Shown here: positions 26,489 through 35,218 of the stretch, in pieces
Layout of the letters: each line of letters starts with the position of its first letter
Numbering within the stretch: the stretch's first letter is position 1
Assembly: GCA_028698995.1 (NCBI GenBank)
Contig: JAQVVM010000043.1
Coordinates: 1 to 39,436, forward strand
Origin: Bacteroidales bacterium
GTDB lineage: Bacteria; Bacteroidota; Bacteroidia; Bacteroidales; PXBB01
Length of the DNA: 39,436 nt
Direction of reading: 5' to 3'
Notes under the pieces: generated by a model
The model's database searches: none
What the model was told of the DNA's origin: nothing
Seen by the model: only the letters and a program-made list of their open reading frames with translations
Position numbers and translations under genes: made by a program

Positions 26489-27210
26489 CATCTCATTGGC
26501 TTGAACGAACAGAACAATTGGTACAGAAAAAAGGACTTGATAAATTATTAAAAGCCCATGTTTTAATTGCCGGACTTGGGGGAGTAGGTTCATGGGCAGC
26601 TGAATTTATTTGTAGGGCAGGAGTGGGGGAGCTTAGTATCATTGATCATGACATTATTAAAGAAAGCAACCGCAACCGACAGCTTTGTGCCCTTAAAAGC
26701 ACAGAAGGACTTAGTAAAATTGATGTCATGTCAAAAAGACTTTTGGATATTAATACCGAGCTGAAATTGAATTCATTTAATGTCTTTTTGAAAGATGAAA
26801 AAACACCTGAATTAATAGAACAATTAAAACCAGATTACATTATTGACGCTATAGATACGCTATCTCCTAAAGTATTTCTAATTCATTATGCCGTTACACA
26901 TAATTACCAAATTATAAGTTCATTAGGAGCCGGAGGCCGGATTGACCCTACTAGGATTCAAGTGGCCGACATTTCTAAATCTCATGCCTGTCGTTTGGCT
27001 TTTTATATGCGAAAAAGATTAAGAAAATTGGGTATAAGCAGTGGCTTTAAGGTTGTTTTTTCATCTGAGCTTGTATCCGATGAAGCAATTATTCCTATTG
27101 TCGATGAAGATAATAAAAAGTCAACAGTTGGTACTATATCATATTTGCCGGCAATTATGGGAGGTTTCTGTGCAGGAGAAGTGGTAAAAGATATTTTGAG
27201 TACACCATAA
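26485..27210 (+). CDS. tcdA: tRNA threonylcarbamoyladenosine dehydratase
   Basis: An E1-like enzyme that uses ATP to cyclise t6A to ct6A at tRNA position 37. The N-terminus WLERTEQLVQKKGLDKL is characteristic, followed by the Rossmann loop AGLGGVGSWAAE near 29-40, IIDHDIIKESNRNRQLCA near 51-68 (Asp and Arg residues for ATP binding), DAIDTLSPK near 120, and SSLGAGGRIDPTRIQVADI. At 241 residues it is slightly shorter than the enterobacterial protein. The start ATG lies inside the TatD stop region. A terminator follows directly. Confidence 0.94.
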   Translation: MTSHWLERTEQLVQKKGLDKLLKAHVLIAGLGGVGSWAAEFICRAGVGELSIIDHDIIKESNRNRQLCALKSTEGLSKIDVMSKRLLDINTELKLNSFNVFLKDEKTPELIEQLKPDYIIDAIDTLSPKVFLIHYAVTHNYQIISSLGAGGRIDPTRIQVADISKSHACRLAFYMRKRLRKLGISSGFKVVFSSELVSDEAIIPIVDEDNKKSTVGTISYLPAIMGGFCAGEVVKDILSTP

Positions 27211-27212
27211 AA

Positions 27213-27240
27213 AAAAAGCCCCCTTTTCAGGAGGCTTTTT
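27213..27240. terminator. bidirectional terminator between tcdA and yqeY
   Basis: AAAAAGCCCCC (27213-27223) pairs with GGAGGCTTTTT (27230-27240) with one C-A mismatch and a 6-base loop. Flanking A and T runs give U-tails on both strands, as suits the convergent tcdA and yqeY genes. It also marks the end of the division cluster transcript. Confidence 0.85.
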
Positions 27241-27261
27241 AATACCTGTTCATAATAATAA

Positions 27262-27702
27262 TCAGCTCAATAAACCTTTAACAATATCAGAGATAACTTT
27301 ATTATCGGCTTTGCCTGCAAATTTTTTGGAAGCAAGACCCATTACTTTACCCATATCCTTGATACTTTGGGCATTGACATCTTTAATGATTTTACTTATT
27401 TCATCAGTAATTTCTTTTTCAGAAAGTTGCTTAGGGAGATAAGTTTCAATAAATTTCATTTGCATATTTTCAACAGCTGACAAATCTTTGCGATTCTGAG
27501 AATCATAAATTTCTGCTGCTTCGCGACGTTGCTTGACAAGTTTTTGTAAAATCTGTATTTCAGTATTTTCATCAACAGGTTTGCCTGACGTGTTAGCTAA
27601 AAGAAGAGCCGCTTTAATGGCTCTCAAAGCTTCAAGTTTGTCTTTGTCCTTAGCAAGCATTGCTGCTTTTATATCAGAATTAATAGTGTCAACTAAAGTC
27701 AT
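27262..27702 (-). CDS. yqeY: YqeY/GatB-like domain protein
   Basis: A 146-residue cytoplasmic protein of the YqeY family, related to the helical tail of the amidotransferase subunit GatB. Typical features are INSDIKAAMLAKDKDKLEALRAIKAAL at the N-terminus, KLVKQRREAAEIY near 50-62, a central QMKFIETYLPKQLSEKEI and the last GKVMGLASKKFAGKADNKVIS. A role in tRNA-dependent amidation has been suggested but is not proven; it stands alone without gatA/B/C. It lies 11 nt after ftsZ, and this linkage to ftsZ is common in Bacteroidota. Confidence 0.92.
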   Translation of the reverse strand: MTLVDTINSDIKAAMLAKDKDKLEALRAIKAALLLANTSGKPVDENTEIQILQKLVKQRREAAEIYDSQNRKDLSAVENMQMKFIETYLPKQLSEKEITDEISKIIKDVNAQSIKDMGKVMGLASKKFAGKADNKVISDIVKGLLS

Positions 27703-27713
27703 AATCTTAAAAA

Positions 27714-29390
27714 TTAATCTGGTTTTTCGTGTAAAAAAGAATTATTAGGTTTGAGTTTTGGCTTCCCATCTTCACTGTCATCAGCACTTAAAGTATATTT
27801 TGATACATGAGACTCAGATGAATGAGGAACATCCTGAAACTGTACATTTTTACGCTTATAGGCAGGTTCCCCTTCAAGGTGTGGAATCTGATTGGCGTCT
27901 TTAAGTCGGATACTCAATTCTTTTAATAAATTCTGTCTGTTTTCATCCAATTTCCCAATTTGTTGTTTATCTTCAATTGTTTCCTGTTTGAGAATAGGTT
28001 TTTGAATTTCTGTTTGAACAGGAGTTGTATTTTGATTCACAACAGCTTGTTCTTTTTTTGAATTTTGCTCAACGGGAGGTTCAATATTTGTTTTTAAAAC
28101 AAAGCCCTGATTTGTTTCTTTAACTACTTTTGGTTCGTTTGTAACAGTTGTAGTTACTTCTGGAGCAATCTGAGGGCCTTTGATTGTAAAACCCTTAATT
28201 GGTTCTGCTACTTCTAAAGTTGGTTCAGGTGTAGGTTGGGTTGAATGTAAAGGGATAATTATTTTTTCGGGTTCAGCAGGTTTCCTTTTTTCAATATCCA
28301 ATTTAGGTGTATATTCAGTTCCATTAGTTGTTTCAAATCCTGTAGCAATAACTGTGATGCTGATTTTATTTCCCAGACTTGGATCATAACCATTACCCCA
28401 TATAACTTCAGCAGTTTCACCAGCTTCCAACTGGATATAATCGGTTATTTCCATGACTTCATCCATCAGTATTTCTTTGTCGCCTGAAGCAATATACAAA
28501 AGCATATCGCTGGCACCTTTGATATTGTTGTCGTTGAGCAATGGTGATTCAAGAGCCTTTTTGACCGCTTTAATAGCCCTGTCTTCTCCTTCAGCAACAG
28601 CTGCACCCATGATGGCTACACCACTGTCTTTCATCACTGTTCTGACATCTTCAAAATCAACATTAACATAGCCTGTCATTGTAATAATTTCGGCAATACC
28701 TTTTGCAGCTGTAGTCAGAACGCTGTCTGCTTCGCTAAAAGCCTTTGACAATTCGAGATTTCCGTATAATTCTCTTAATTTGTCATTGCAGATGATGAGA
28801 AGAGAATCAACATTTTTGCGAAGTTCTTTAATACCCTCTCTTGCTTGAAGTGCTCTTTTTCTGCCCTCGAAAGTGAAAGGTATGGTTACAATGCCTACGG
28901 TAAGGATGCCTAACTCCTTAGCTTTTTCAGCAATCACCGGAGCTGCACCTGTTCCGGTACCTCCACCCATACCGGCAGTTATAAAAAGCATTTTCGTGTT
29001 TTGTTCCAACACCTTAACAATATCCTCTATGCTTTCTTTTGCTGAATTTTTACCTACTTCTGGTAATGAACCAGCACCCCTGCCTTCTGTAAGACCCGCA
29101 CCAAGTTGAATCTTAATTGGAACGGGACTGCTTTGTAAAGCTTGTGCATCTGTATTGCACACAATAAAATCAACGTCTTTAATGCCTAATTGAAACATAT
29201 GGTTAACAGCATTACTGCCACCACCACCAACGCCAATAACTTTAATTATTGAAGACTGTTCTTTAGGTAAATTAAATTTAATCATTTCTTCTTTCGATGT
29301 TTTTATCATGCTTTCCGGCATATTAGAAATCGGTGTTTCCGACGCGCTAAATGCTGAAAAGGCGGATTGATTGTTGTTTGCTTTCTCCAT
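27714..29390 (-). CDS. ftsZ: cell division protein FtsZ
   Basis: The tubulin-like GTPase that forms the Z ring. GTP-binding motifs are VGGGGSNAVNHM near 53-64 and the tubulin signature GGGTGTGAAP near 143-152; the catalytic T7 loop is NVDFEDVRTVM. It has about 45 extra residues before the core and a roughly 180-residue proline, threonine and glutamine-rich linker, giving 558 residues against about 380-400 in enterobacteria. The extreme C-terminus reads NNSFLHEKPD and lacks the usual conserved DIPAFLR-like peptide, a difference I take to be a phylum trait. A 100-nt gap separates it from ftsA and only a weak -7-like sequence (TACTTTTA at 29405-29412) is seen there. Confidence 0.97.
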   Translation of the reverse strand: MEKANNNQSAFSAFSASETPISNMPESMIKTSKEEMIKFNLPKEQSSIIKVIGVGGGGSNAVNHMFQLGIKDVDFIVCNTDAQALQSSPVPIKIQLGAGLTEGRGAGSLPEVGKNSAKESIEDIVKVLEQNTKMLFITAGMGGGTGTGAAPVIAEKAKELGILTVGIVTIPFTFEGRKRALQAREGIKELRKNVDSLLIICNDKLRELYGNLELSKAFSEADSVLTTAAKGIAEIITMTGYVNVDFEDVRTVMKDSGVAIMGAAVAEGEDRAIKAVKKALESPLLNDNNIKGASDMLLYIASGDKEILMDEVMEITDYIQLEAGETAEVIWGNGYDPSLGNKISITVIATGFETTNGTEYTPKLDIEKRKPAEPEKIIIPLHSTQPTPEPTLEVAEPIKGFTIKGPQIAPEVTTTVTNEPKVVKETNQGFVLKTNIEPPVEQNSKKEQAVVNQNTTPVQTEIQKPILKQETIEDKQQIGKLDENRQNLLKELSIRLKDANQIPHLEGEPAYKRKNVQFQDVPHSSESHVSKYTLSADDSEDGKPKLKPNNSFLHEKPD

Positions 29391-29490
29391 AATTTTACGG
29401 TTTTTAAAAGTAATTATTATTGTTTTATTGAACAGGTATTTCTTTATTTATTTATTAACATTCTTTAGCTGTAATTGTTAATTAATTAGT

Positions 29491-30762
29491 CTATTCTATT
29501 TCGTCTTCAAAGAGTTTTTTCCCTTTGTTTAGAATATCTTCGAATAATCCTTTTTTCTTTTTCTTTACTACTTTTTCGTCTGTGTTTTTTTCAAATTTTC
29601 TTTTTAATTCATAGTTCTGTATGCCCTTTAATACAAGTCCAACACCGGTTGCATGCATTGGATTTGTGATTTCTTCAGATTGATTATTCCCAAGATGCTC
29701 ATTTGGATAGCCAATTCTTGTGCTGTGACCAGTTACAAATTCTGTAAGTTGTTTGATATCCTTAAGTTGTGCCCCACCACCTGTAAGTACTATACCACAG
29801 ATGAGCTTATTGGCAAAACCCGAACTTTTGATTTCAAAATCAACTTGTGCCAGTATTTCCTCCATTCGTGCCTGAATTATACTGGCCAGATTTTTTAATG
29901 AAATTTCTTTTGGATCCCTGCCTCTAACACCAGGTATTGAAACGATATAGTCATGACTGTTTTTACTTTCAAGGGCAGAACCAAAATTTACTTTAAGATG
30001 TTCGGCATATGATTTAATGATGGAACAGCCCTCTTTTATATCTTCGGTTATAATGTTACCTCCAAATGGAATTACAGCTGTATGACGTAAAATCTGATCA
30101 TGAAATATAGCTATATCGGTTGTTCCACCACCTATATCAACTAAAGCTACACCTGCTTCTTTTTCTTCTTCACTTAAAACTGCCTCTGCCGATGCCAATG
30201 GTTCCAAAATTAGATCTTTAGTCTCTAGACCTGCCATTAGGACGCATTTCTGTATGTTCTTTATGGCTGAAACCTGTCCGGTTACAATATGAAAATTACC
30301 TTCAAGGCACGAACCACACATACCTACAGGATCTTTAATGCCTCCTTCCTTGTCGATGATATATTCCTGTGGTATCACATGAATAATCTCATCTCCCGGT
30401 TGCATGGCTATTTTATACATGCTTTCAACTAAGTTTTCTACATCTTTAACTTTTATGACATCCTCAAGGGAATTAAGCATGATGTTACCTCTGTGTTGAA
30501 GACTTTTAATATGATTGCCGGCTATACCCACATTCACTTCTGCAATTTCAACTCCTGATTGTTCCGAAGCTTTAGAAACAGCTTCTTTAATTGATTCTAC
30601 CGTTTTGTCAATGTTGGCGACAACACCTCGGTGAATCCCAATAGATTCAGCTTTGCCGTATCCCAATATTTCAATTTTACCATTTTCATTTTTTCTGCCT
30701 ACAATAGCAGCTATTTTGGTTGTGCCTAAATCAAGGCCTACAAAGATGTCTGATGTTTCCAT
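29491..30762 (-). CDS. ftsA: cell division protein FtsA
   Basis: An actin-like ATPase that tethers FtsZ filaments to the inner membrane and recruits later division proteins. ATP-binding motifs are VGLDLGTTKIAAIVG near 8-22, VALVDIGGGTTDIAIF near 205-220 and GIVLTGGGAQLKDI near 325. The 1C subdomain specific to FtsA follows the first motif. The C-terminus GLFEDILNKGKKLFEDEIE can form an amphipathic helix after a lysine run, matching the membrane-targeting tail. It lies 10 nt downstream of ftsQ. Confidence 0.97.
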   Translation of the reverse strand: METSDIFVGLDLGTTKIAAIVGRKNENGKIEILGYGKAESIGIHRGVVANIDKTVESIKEAVSKASEQSGVEIAEVNVGIAGNHIKSLQHRGNIMLNSLEDVIKVKDVENLVESMYKIAMQPGDEIIHVIPQEYIIDKEGGIKDPVGMCGSCLEGNFHIVTGQVSAIKNIQKCVLMAGLETKDLILEPLASAEAVLSEEEKEAGVALVDIGGGTTDIAIFHDQILRHTAVIPFGGNIITEDIKEGCSIIKSYAEHLKVNFGSALESKNSHDYIVSIPGVRGRDPKEISLKNLASIIQARMEEILAQVDFEIKSSGFANKLICGIVLTGGGAQLKDIKQLTEFVTGHSTRIGYPNEHLGNNQSEEITNPMHATGVGLVLKGIQNYELKRKFEKNTDEKVVKKKKKGLFEDILNKGKKLFEDEIE

Positions 30763-30772
30763 ATGTTTTGTT

Positions 30773-31564
30773 TTATTCGGTACAATAAATTAAATCTTTA
30801 AATTTTATATTAATAGTTTTATATTTGTTCCAGCTTGATTTATTTGAAACTTCTTTGTAGAAAATAAGTAAATTCTCAAGCTTTTCCTGTATGTTGTCAA
30901 CATCTCCAAAAAGTACTTTATGTCCTCCGGTTACAGGAACTAATTCCAAATCCCCATTTTCTGCAGCTATTATTTCTGAAATCATTGCATTCCAAAAATT
31001 GTCTTCAGAAATATATAACGCAACTTTATATATATTATTTAATATCTGTCTTGAAAGTGTTAACCCTTTGTTGTCTGTCTTTTGAAGAGCCCTGTATGGT
31101 TCATTGATATACCCGCTGGCAACAACAACTCTTTCTGTGTGATTTTGACTTAATGGAAACATAATGCCCTTTTTGTCAATGTAAAAGCTTTCTCCAAGGC
31201 TGTTGAATACTCTTACAACTGGTTTACGCTGCGTAATTTCAACAATAATTTCACCATCCAAAGATGAAAAAACTGTGACATCTTCTATCAATTGACTTCT
31301 GGAAATAATTCTGTTAATTTTCTGTAAATCTATCTCAGACAATTTTTTGTTGTCAACCAAAATGCCAATTGAATCCCTGATTAATTGTTCAATTTCTTCA
31401 TGACTGACCAAAGAACCTTCTCTATTGTCATCAATGTTAATAATCAAAGCAGTACACAACCTTTTATTCTGTTGTTTCTGAGATCTTATCAGTAAAAAAA
31501 TAATTATGGAAGTTATTAATATCCAAAATGTTATTGTTAATATTTTCTTAAATTTCTTATTCAT
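30773..31564 (-). CDS. ftsQ: cell division protein FtsQ
   Basis: A bitopic inner-membrane protein of the divisome. It has a short basic cytoplasmic start (MNKKFKKI), one membrane helix (LTITFWILITSIIIFLLI) and a periplasmic part of about 235 residues with POTRA-like SHEEIEQLIRDS and the FtsQ-type stretch LIEDVTVFSSLDGEIIVEITQRKPVVRVF. The assignment rests on this layout and on the position between murC and ftsA; FtsQ sequences are poorly conserved. Only 1 nt separates it from the murC stop. Confidence 0.92.
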   Translation of the reverse strand: MNKKFKKILTITFWILITSIIIFLLIRSQKQQNKRLCTALIINIDDNREGSLVSHEEIEQLIRDSIGILVDNKKLSEIDLQKINRIISRSQLIEDVTVFSSLDGEIIVEITQRKPVVRVFNSLGESFYIDKKGIMFPLSQNHTERVVVASGYINEPYRALQKTDNKGLTLSRQILNNIYKVALYISEDNFWNAMISEIIAAENGDLELVPVTGGHKVLFGDVDNIQEKLENLLIFYKEVSNKSSWNKYKTINIKFKDLIYCTE

Positions 31565-31565
31565 T

Positions 31566-32948
31566 CTATAAAAATTTAGAAATATTTTTTAAGGTCTTTT
31601 CAATTGGAAGTACAAGGTTTTCAATATCTCCTGCACCAATTGTAAGGAAGACTTCTGAATTTCGTTTGAGTATTTCTTCGATAAGGTTTTCTCTTTTACA
31701 AATCATTTTATTTTTTGAAGTGATATTTTTGAGAATTATTTCGGACGTAATACCTTCAATGGGCAATTCCCGTGCAGGATATATATCCAATAATATGATA
31801 TCATCGAGAAGACTTAATGATGAAGCAAAAGCATTTGCAAAATCTCTTGTCCTGCTATAAAGATGGGGCTGAAAAATTCCTGTTATTTTTTTTCGGGGGT
31901 ATAAATCTTTTACTGATTGTATAAACATCTTTAATTCTTGTGGATGATGTGCGTAGTCATCAATAAAAATCAAATTGTTACTTTTAATTCGGATGTCAAA
32001 TCTGCGGTAAACACCAGAATATGTCCGAAGTGCTTTGTTTATATCCTTTGTGTTTATATCTCTCAAGTAGCAGGCAGCAACTGCGGCAATTGCATTTTCG
32101 ATATTATGGAGCCCTCCCTGATTGAACTTTATGTCTTCAACGAGGATGTTTCCCCTGAAATAAATGTCAAAATGATAAGAACCTTCAAAAATTTTCAGAT
32201 TTTTGATATAAAAGTCACTGTCACCCTCTATATTATAAGTAAAAATATGCGTTTTGGTGGGTCTCAGTAATTTTATGTAATTTTTGTGAATGATAAGATT
32301 ACCTTCTTTTTCAATTTGGCCAACAAAATCATTGTAAGAATCAATCATATTCTGATGATTTCCATAGATATCGAGGTGATCGGCATCCATTGCAGTTATT
32401 ATTGCAATGTTTGGGTGTAGCTTCAGAAATGATTTGTCGTACTCATCTGCTTCAGCGATTACAGATTGGGGTGCAATTGCTTCAATACCTGAAATGAAAT
32501 TCGTGTTGTAATTCTTTGCCAGTCCACCAAGAAATGCATTAAAAGATTTTTTAGATTGTTTAAAAATATGGGTGATAATTGAACTTGTTGTTGTTTTTCC
32601 ATGAGTACCAGCAACCGCAACAGTAAACGTTCCATCAGTAATTAGACCAAGTATTTCAGCACGTTTTTTCAACGCGTAATTATTATTTAAAAAATAGTTG
32701 AACTGTATATGCGTCTTTGGAATAGCAGGAGTATAAATTACAAGGTCAATATGATCAGGAATAACACTAGTAATATCTTCAAAGTTAATGATAGCACCCA
32801 TTTCAGTTAATTGCTGTGTAGTAATTCCTGCAGTTTTATCATAGCCATAAACCTCAATTCCCTTCGAAATAAAAAATTTGGCAATAGCACTCATCCCTAT
32901 TCCCCCGATACCCAGAAAATAAACCCTTTTTAAATTATCAATAGTCAT
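31566..32948 (-). CDS. murC: UDP-N-acetylmuramate--L-alanine ligase
   Basis: Adds L-alanine to UDP-MurNAc, the first amino acid of the peptidoglycan stem peptide. VYFLGIGGIGMSA near 8 is the UDP-binding loop, VAGTHGKTTTSS near 110 the ATP loop, and FIDDYAHHPQEL near 325 the late Mur ligase motif. The chosen ATG at 32948 fits the family N-terminus; an ATG at 32966, which overlaps the murG stop by 7 nt, adds six residues and could give coupling to murG. Length of about 460 is normal. Confidence 0.97.
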   Translation of the reverse strand: MTIDNLKRVYFLGIGGIGMSAIAKFFISKGIEVYGYDKTAGITTQQLTEMGAIINFEDITSVIPDHIDLVIYTPAIPKTHIQFNYFLNNNYALKKRAEILGLITDGTFTVAVAGTHGKTTTSSIITHIFKQSKKSFNAFLGGLAKNYNTNFISGIEAIAPQSVIAEADEYDKSFLKLHPNIAIITAMDADHLDIYGNHQNMIDSYNDFVGQIEKEGNLIIHKNYIKLLRPTKTHIFTYNIEGDSDFYIKNLKIFEGSYHFDIYFRGNILVEDIKFNQGGLHNIENAIAAVAACYLRDINTKDINKALRTYSGVYRRFDIRIKSNNLIFIDDYAHHPQELKMFIQSVKDLYPRKKITGIFQPHLYSRTRDFANAFASSLSLLDDIILLDIYPARELPIEGITSEIILKNITSKNKMICKRENLIEEILKRNSEVFLTIGAGDIENLVLPIEKTLKNISKFL

Positions 32949-32959
32949 ATTATAGTTCT

Positions 32960-34060
32960 TTAACATGATTTAATAATTAATTCCGCAATAACATCAGCAG
33001 CGTCTAAACGCTCAAGTTTGGAGATGTTTTTAATTAATTTTTCCTGCATAAAAGCATCACCTAAGAGATCAAAAACGACTTTACCTAATTTTGTTATTGC
33101 TTCATTATCTTTAACAAGTATGGCTGCATTGTAGTTGACTAATGCTTCGGCATTTTTGTATTGATGGTTTTCAGCAACATTTGGAGATGGTATAAGAATG
33201 GATGGTTTTTTTACCGCACATAATTCGGAAATTGCTATAGCACCAGCCCTTGAAACTATTATGTCTGCGGCAGCATAAGCCATATCCATTTCATTGATAA
33301 ACTGGAAAACCTTTATGTTGTCATATTTTTTACTTAATGGTGCAGCTTCATTGATAAAACTTCTACCTGTCTGCCATATTAATTGGATATTGTTTTCTTT
33401 GAAAAAATCCATGTGGGCAGCTATACTTTCGTTTATAGTTCGTGCACCCAGACTACCTCCTATTATTAATACAGTTTTAAGTTCGGGGTTTAGTTTTAGA
33501 TAAGCCAATGCGGCTTCTTTCTTGCCTTGAATATTTGTAACCTCTTGTCTTACAGGGTTTCCTGTAAGATATAGTTTGCTTTTCGGGAAATATTTATCCA
33601 TTCCATCATAAGCCACACATATGATATTTACTTTTTTTCGCAGCAGGCGATTTACAAGACCCGGAAATGAATTCTGTTCTTGAATTACAGTAGGTATTTT
33701 CTTACTTGAAGCCACACTGAGAATAGGCCAACTTGCATATCCACCCACGCCAACTACTATGTCTGGCTTAAAATCATTAATTATTTTTCGGGCTTTAAAA
33801 TAACTCATAATAATCTTGAATGGGAGCAAGAAGTTCTTAAAACTCAACTTACGTCTGAAGCCTTGAATATTCAAACCAATTATTTTATAACCGGCTGCAG
33901 GTACTTTCTCCATTTCGAGTTTTCCTTTAGCACCAACAAACAGTATTTCAGCATCTGCAATTTTCTCATGCAAAGCATTTGCTATGGCAATAGCCGGAAA
34001 TACGTGCCCACCTGTACCACCACCACTGATAATTATTTTAATCTTTTTATACTGATGCAT
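32960..34060 (-). CDS. murG: UDP-GlcNAc:lipid I N-acetylglucosaminyltransferase
   Basis: Makes lipid II from lipid I and UDP-GlcNAc on the cytoplasmic side of the inner membrane (GT28 family). Glycine-rich loops are IISGGGTGGHVFPAIAIA near 9-26 and VLIIGGSLGARTINESI near 195. The donor-site segment runs MAYAAADIIVSRAGAIAISELCAVKKPSILIPSP near 255-290, followed by AENHQYKNAEAL. At 366 residues it has normal length. It overlaps the ftsW end by 14 nt, so the two are probably translationally coupled. Confidence 0.97.
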   Translation of the reverse strand: MHQYKKIKIIISGGGTGGHVFPAIAIANALHEKIADAEILFVGAKGKLEMEKVPAAGYKIIGLNIQGFRRKLSFKNFLLPFKIIMSYFKARKIINDFKPDIVVGVGGYASWPILSVASSKKIPTVIQEQNSFPGLVNRLLRKKVNIICVAYDGMDKYFPKSKLYLTGNPVRQEVTNIQGKKEAALAYLKLNPELKTVLIIGGSLGARTINESIAAHMDFFKENNIQLIWQTGRSFINEAAPLSKKYDNIKVFQFINEMDMAYAAADIIVSRAGAIAISELCAVKKPSILIPSPNVAENHQYKNAEALVNYNAAILVKDNEAITKLGKVVFDLLGDAFMQEKLIKNISKLERLDAADVIAELIIKSC

Positions 34061-35210
34061 GATTCTCTTTTACTTTTTGTTCATTAATGTCTCTGCTTAC
34101 ACTTAATATTATACCTATACTGATGGCCGAAAACCACAATGACATTCCTCCAAGACTTATAAAAGGTAATGTCAAACCTGTCATGGGTAAAAGACTCACT
34201 GTGTAGGCAATATTTATTATTGCTTGTACAACAAGTATTAGTGCACAACCCAAAACAATGAGGGCACCAAAAAAACGAGGTGTTTTGTTCGCAATTCTTA
34301 TGGCTCTGAGAAATATTATCATATAACACAGAATTATAAATACACCTCCAATAATCCCATATTCTTCAACAATAATTGCAAAAATAAAGTCAGATGGAGC
34401 ATTCGATAAGACATTTCGCTGTATGCTGTTGCCGGGCAACACACCAAAAAATCCTCCATTAGATATGGCCATTTTTGCAAAATGACTGTCATCAAAAATT
34501 GACCTGCTTGTAATTTCAGAAGCATCAATCTCTGGATCGGGCGTAATATAACTTTTCCAACGGGTATCCCATGTAGATGATCTTGGAAGTATTTCAACTT
34601 TTTTATTTATTTGAAGCAGTATTACCAATAGGAGTACAATGGCACCAGCAGTTGATAGTAAGTATAATATTTTAACCCTGCCAATAAATAAAAGAATATA
34701 TACAGTAAGAAAAATTAATGCTGCTGTTGAGAAGTTCGCTCTGAAAATCATTAAACAAATTATACCGGTTGAAATGATTATGGGGCGCAAGCATTTTTTA
34801 AAATCAGAGGGATTGTCTTGATTTTTTGAAAGTATCCTTGCTACATACATGATAATTGCAAGTTTTACAAAATCAAATGTCTGGATACTTATTCCCAGTC
34901 CGGGAACCTCTATTGATCTTTTAGCATCGTTTATGTCTTTACCTATCCAAAGGGTGAGGATAATTAATGGAATACATAATATTATTGCTATGACAGATAA
35001 ACGTGAAAAATATGTATAAGGAATAATGTGAATAAGGTAAATGATACCGAAACTGAAAATGACTATGAGAAGATGTTTTGATACCTGTGACCAGCTTGAA
35101 GAAACACTTCCGGATGAACTGTAAACAGAAAGTATTGAAAATACGGAAAGCACAAGAACTACAATCCAAATAACAATATCTCCATTAATTCTATTTCTGA
35201 TATTTTCCAT
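34047..35210 (-). CDS. ftsW: septal peptidoglycan glycosyltransferase FtsW (SEDS family)
   Basis: A polytopic inner-membrane protein with about ten helices that polymerises lipid II at the septum with its partner penicillin-binding protein. The 387 residues carry the SEDS hallmarks: LSVYSSSGSV near 28, a large periplasmic loop with the central region GGFFGVLPGNSIQRNVLSNAPSDFIFAIIVEEYG near 250-290, and GLTLPFISLGGMSLWFS near 350. Placement between murD and murG supports FtsW over RodA. The cognate PBP appears to be the gene at the right window edge. Confidence 0.95.
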   Translation of the reverse strand: MENIRNRINGDIVIWIVVLVLSVFSILSVYSSSGSVSSSWSQVSKHLLIVIFSFGIIYLIHIIPYTYFSRLSVIAIILCIPLIILTLWIGKDINDAKRSIEVPGLGISIQTFDFVKLAIIMYVARILSKNQDNPSDFKKCLRPIIISTGIICLMIFRANFSTAALIFLTVYILLFIGRVKILYLLSTAGAIVLLLVILLQINKKVEILPRSSTWDTRWKSYITPDPEIDASEITSRSIFDDSHFAKMAISNGGFFGVLPGNSIQRNVLSNAPSDFIFAIIVEEYGIIGGVFIILCYMIIFLRAIRIANKTPRFFGALIVLGCALILVVQAIINIAYTVSLLPMTGLTLPFISLGGMSLWFSAISIGIILSVSRDINEQKVKENHASV

Positions 35211-35218
35211 TTCCTTAC

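Noticed and set aside
29405..29412. TACTTTTA as an ftsZ promoter in the 100-nt gap after ftsA
   Set aside because: It lacks the final G of the consensus and has no -33 TTG at the right distance, so I do not list it as a feature.
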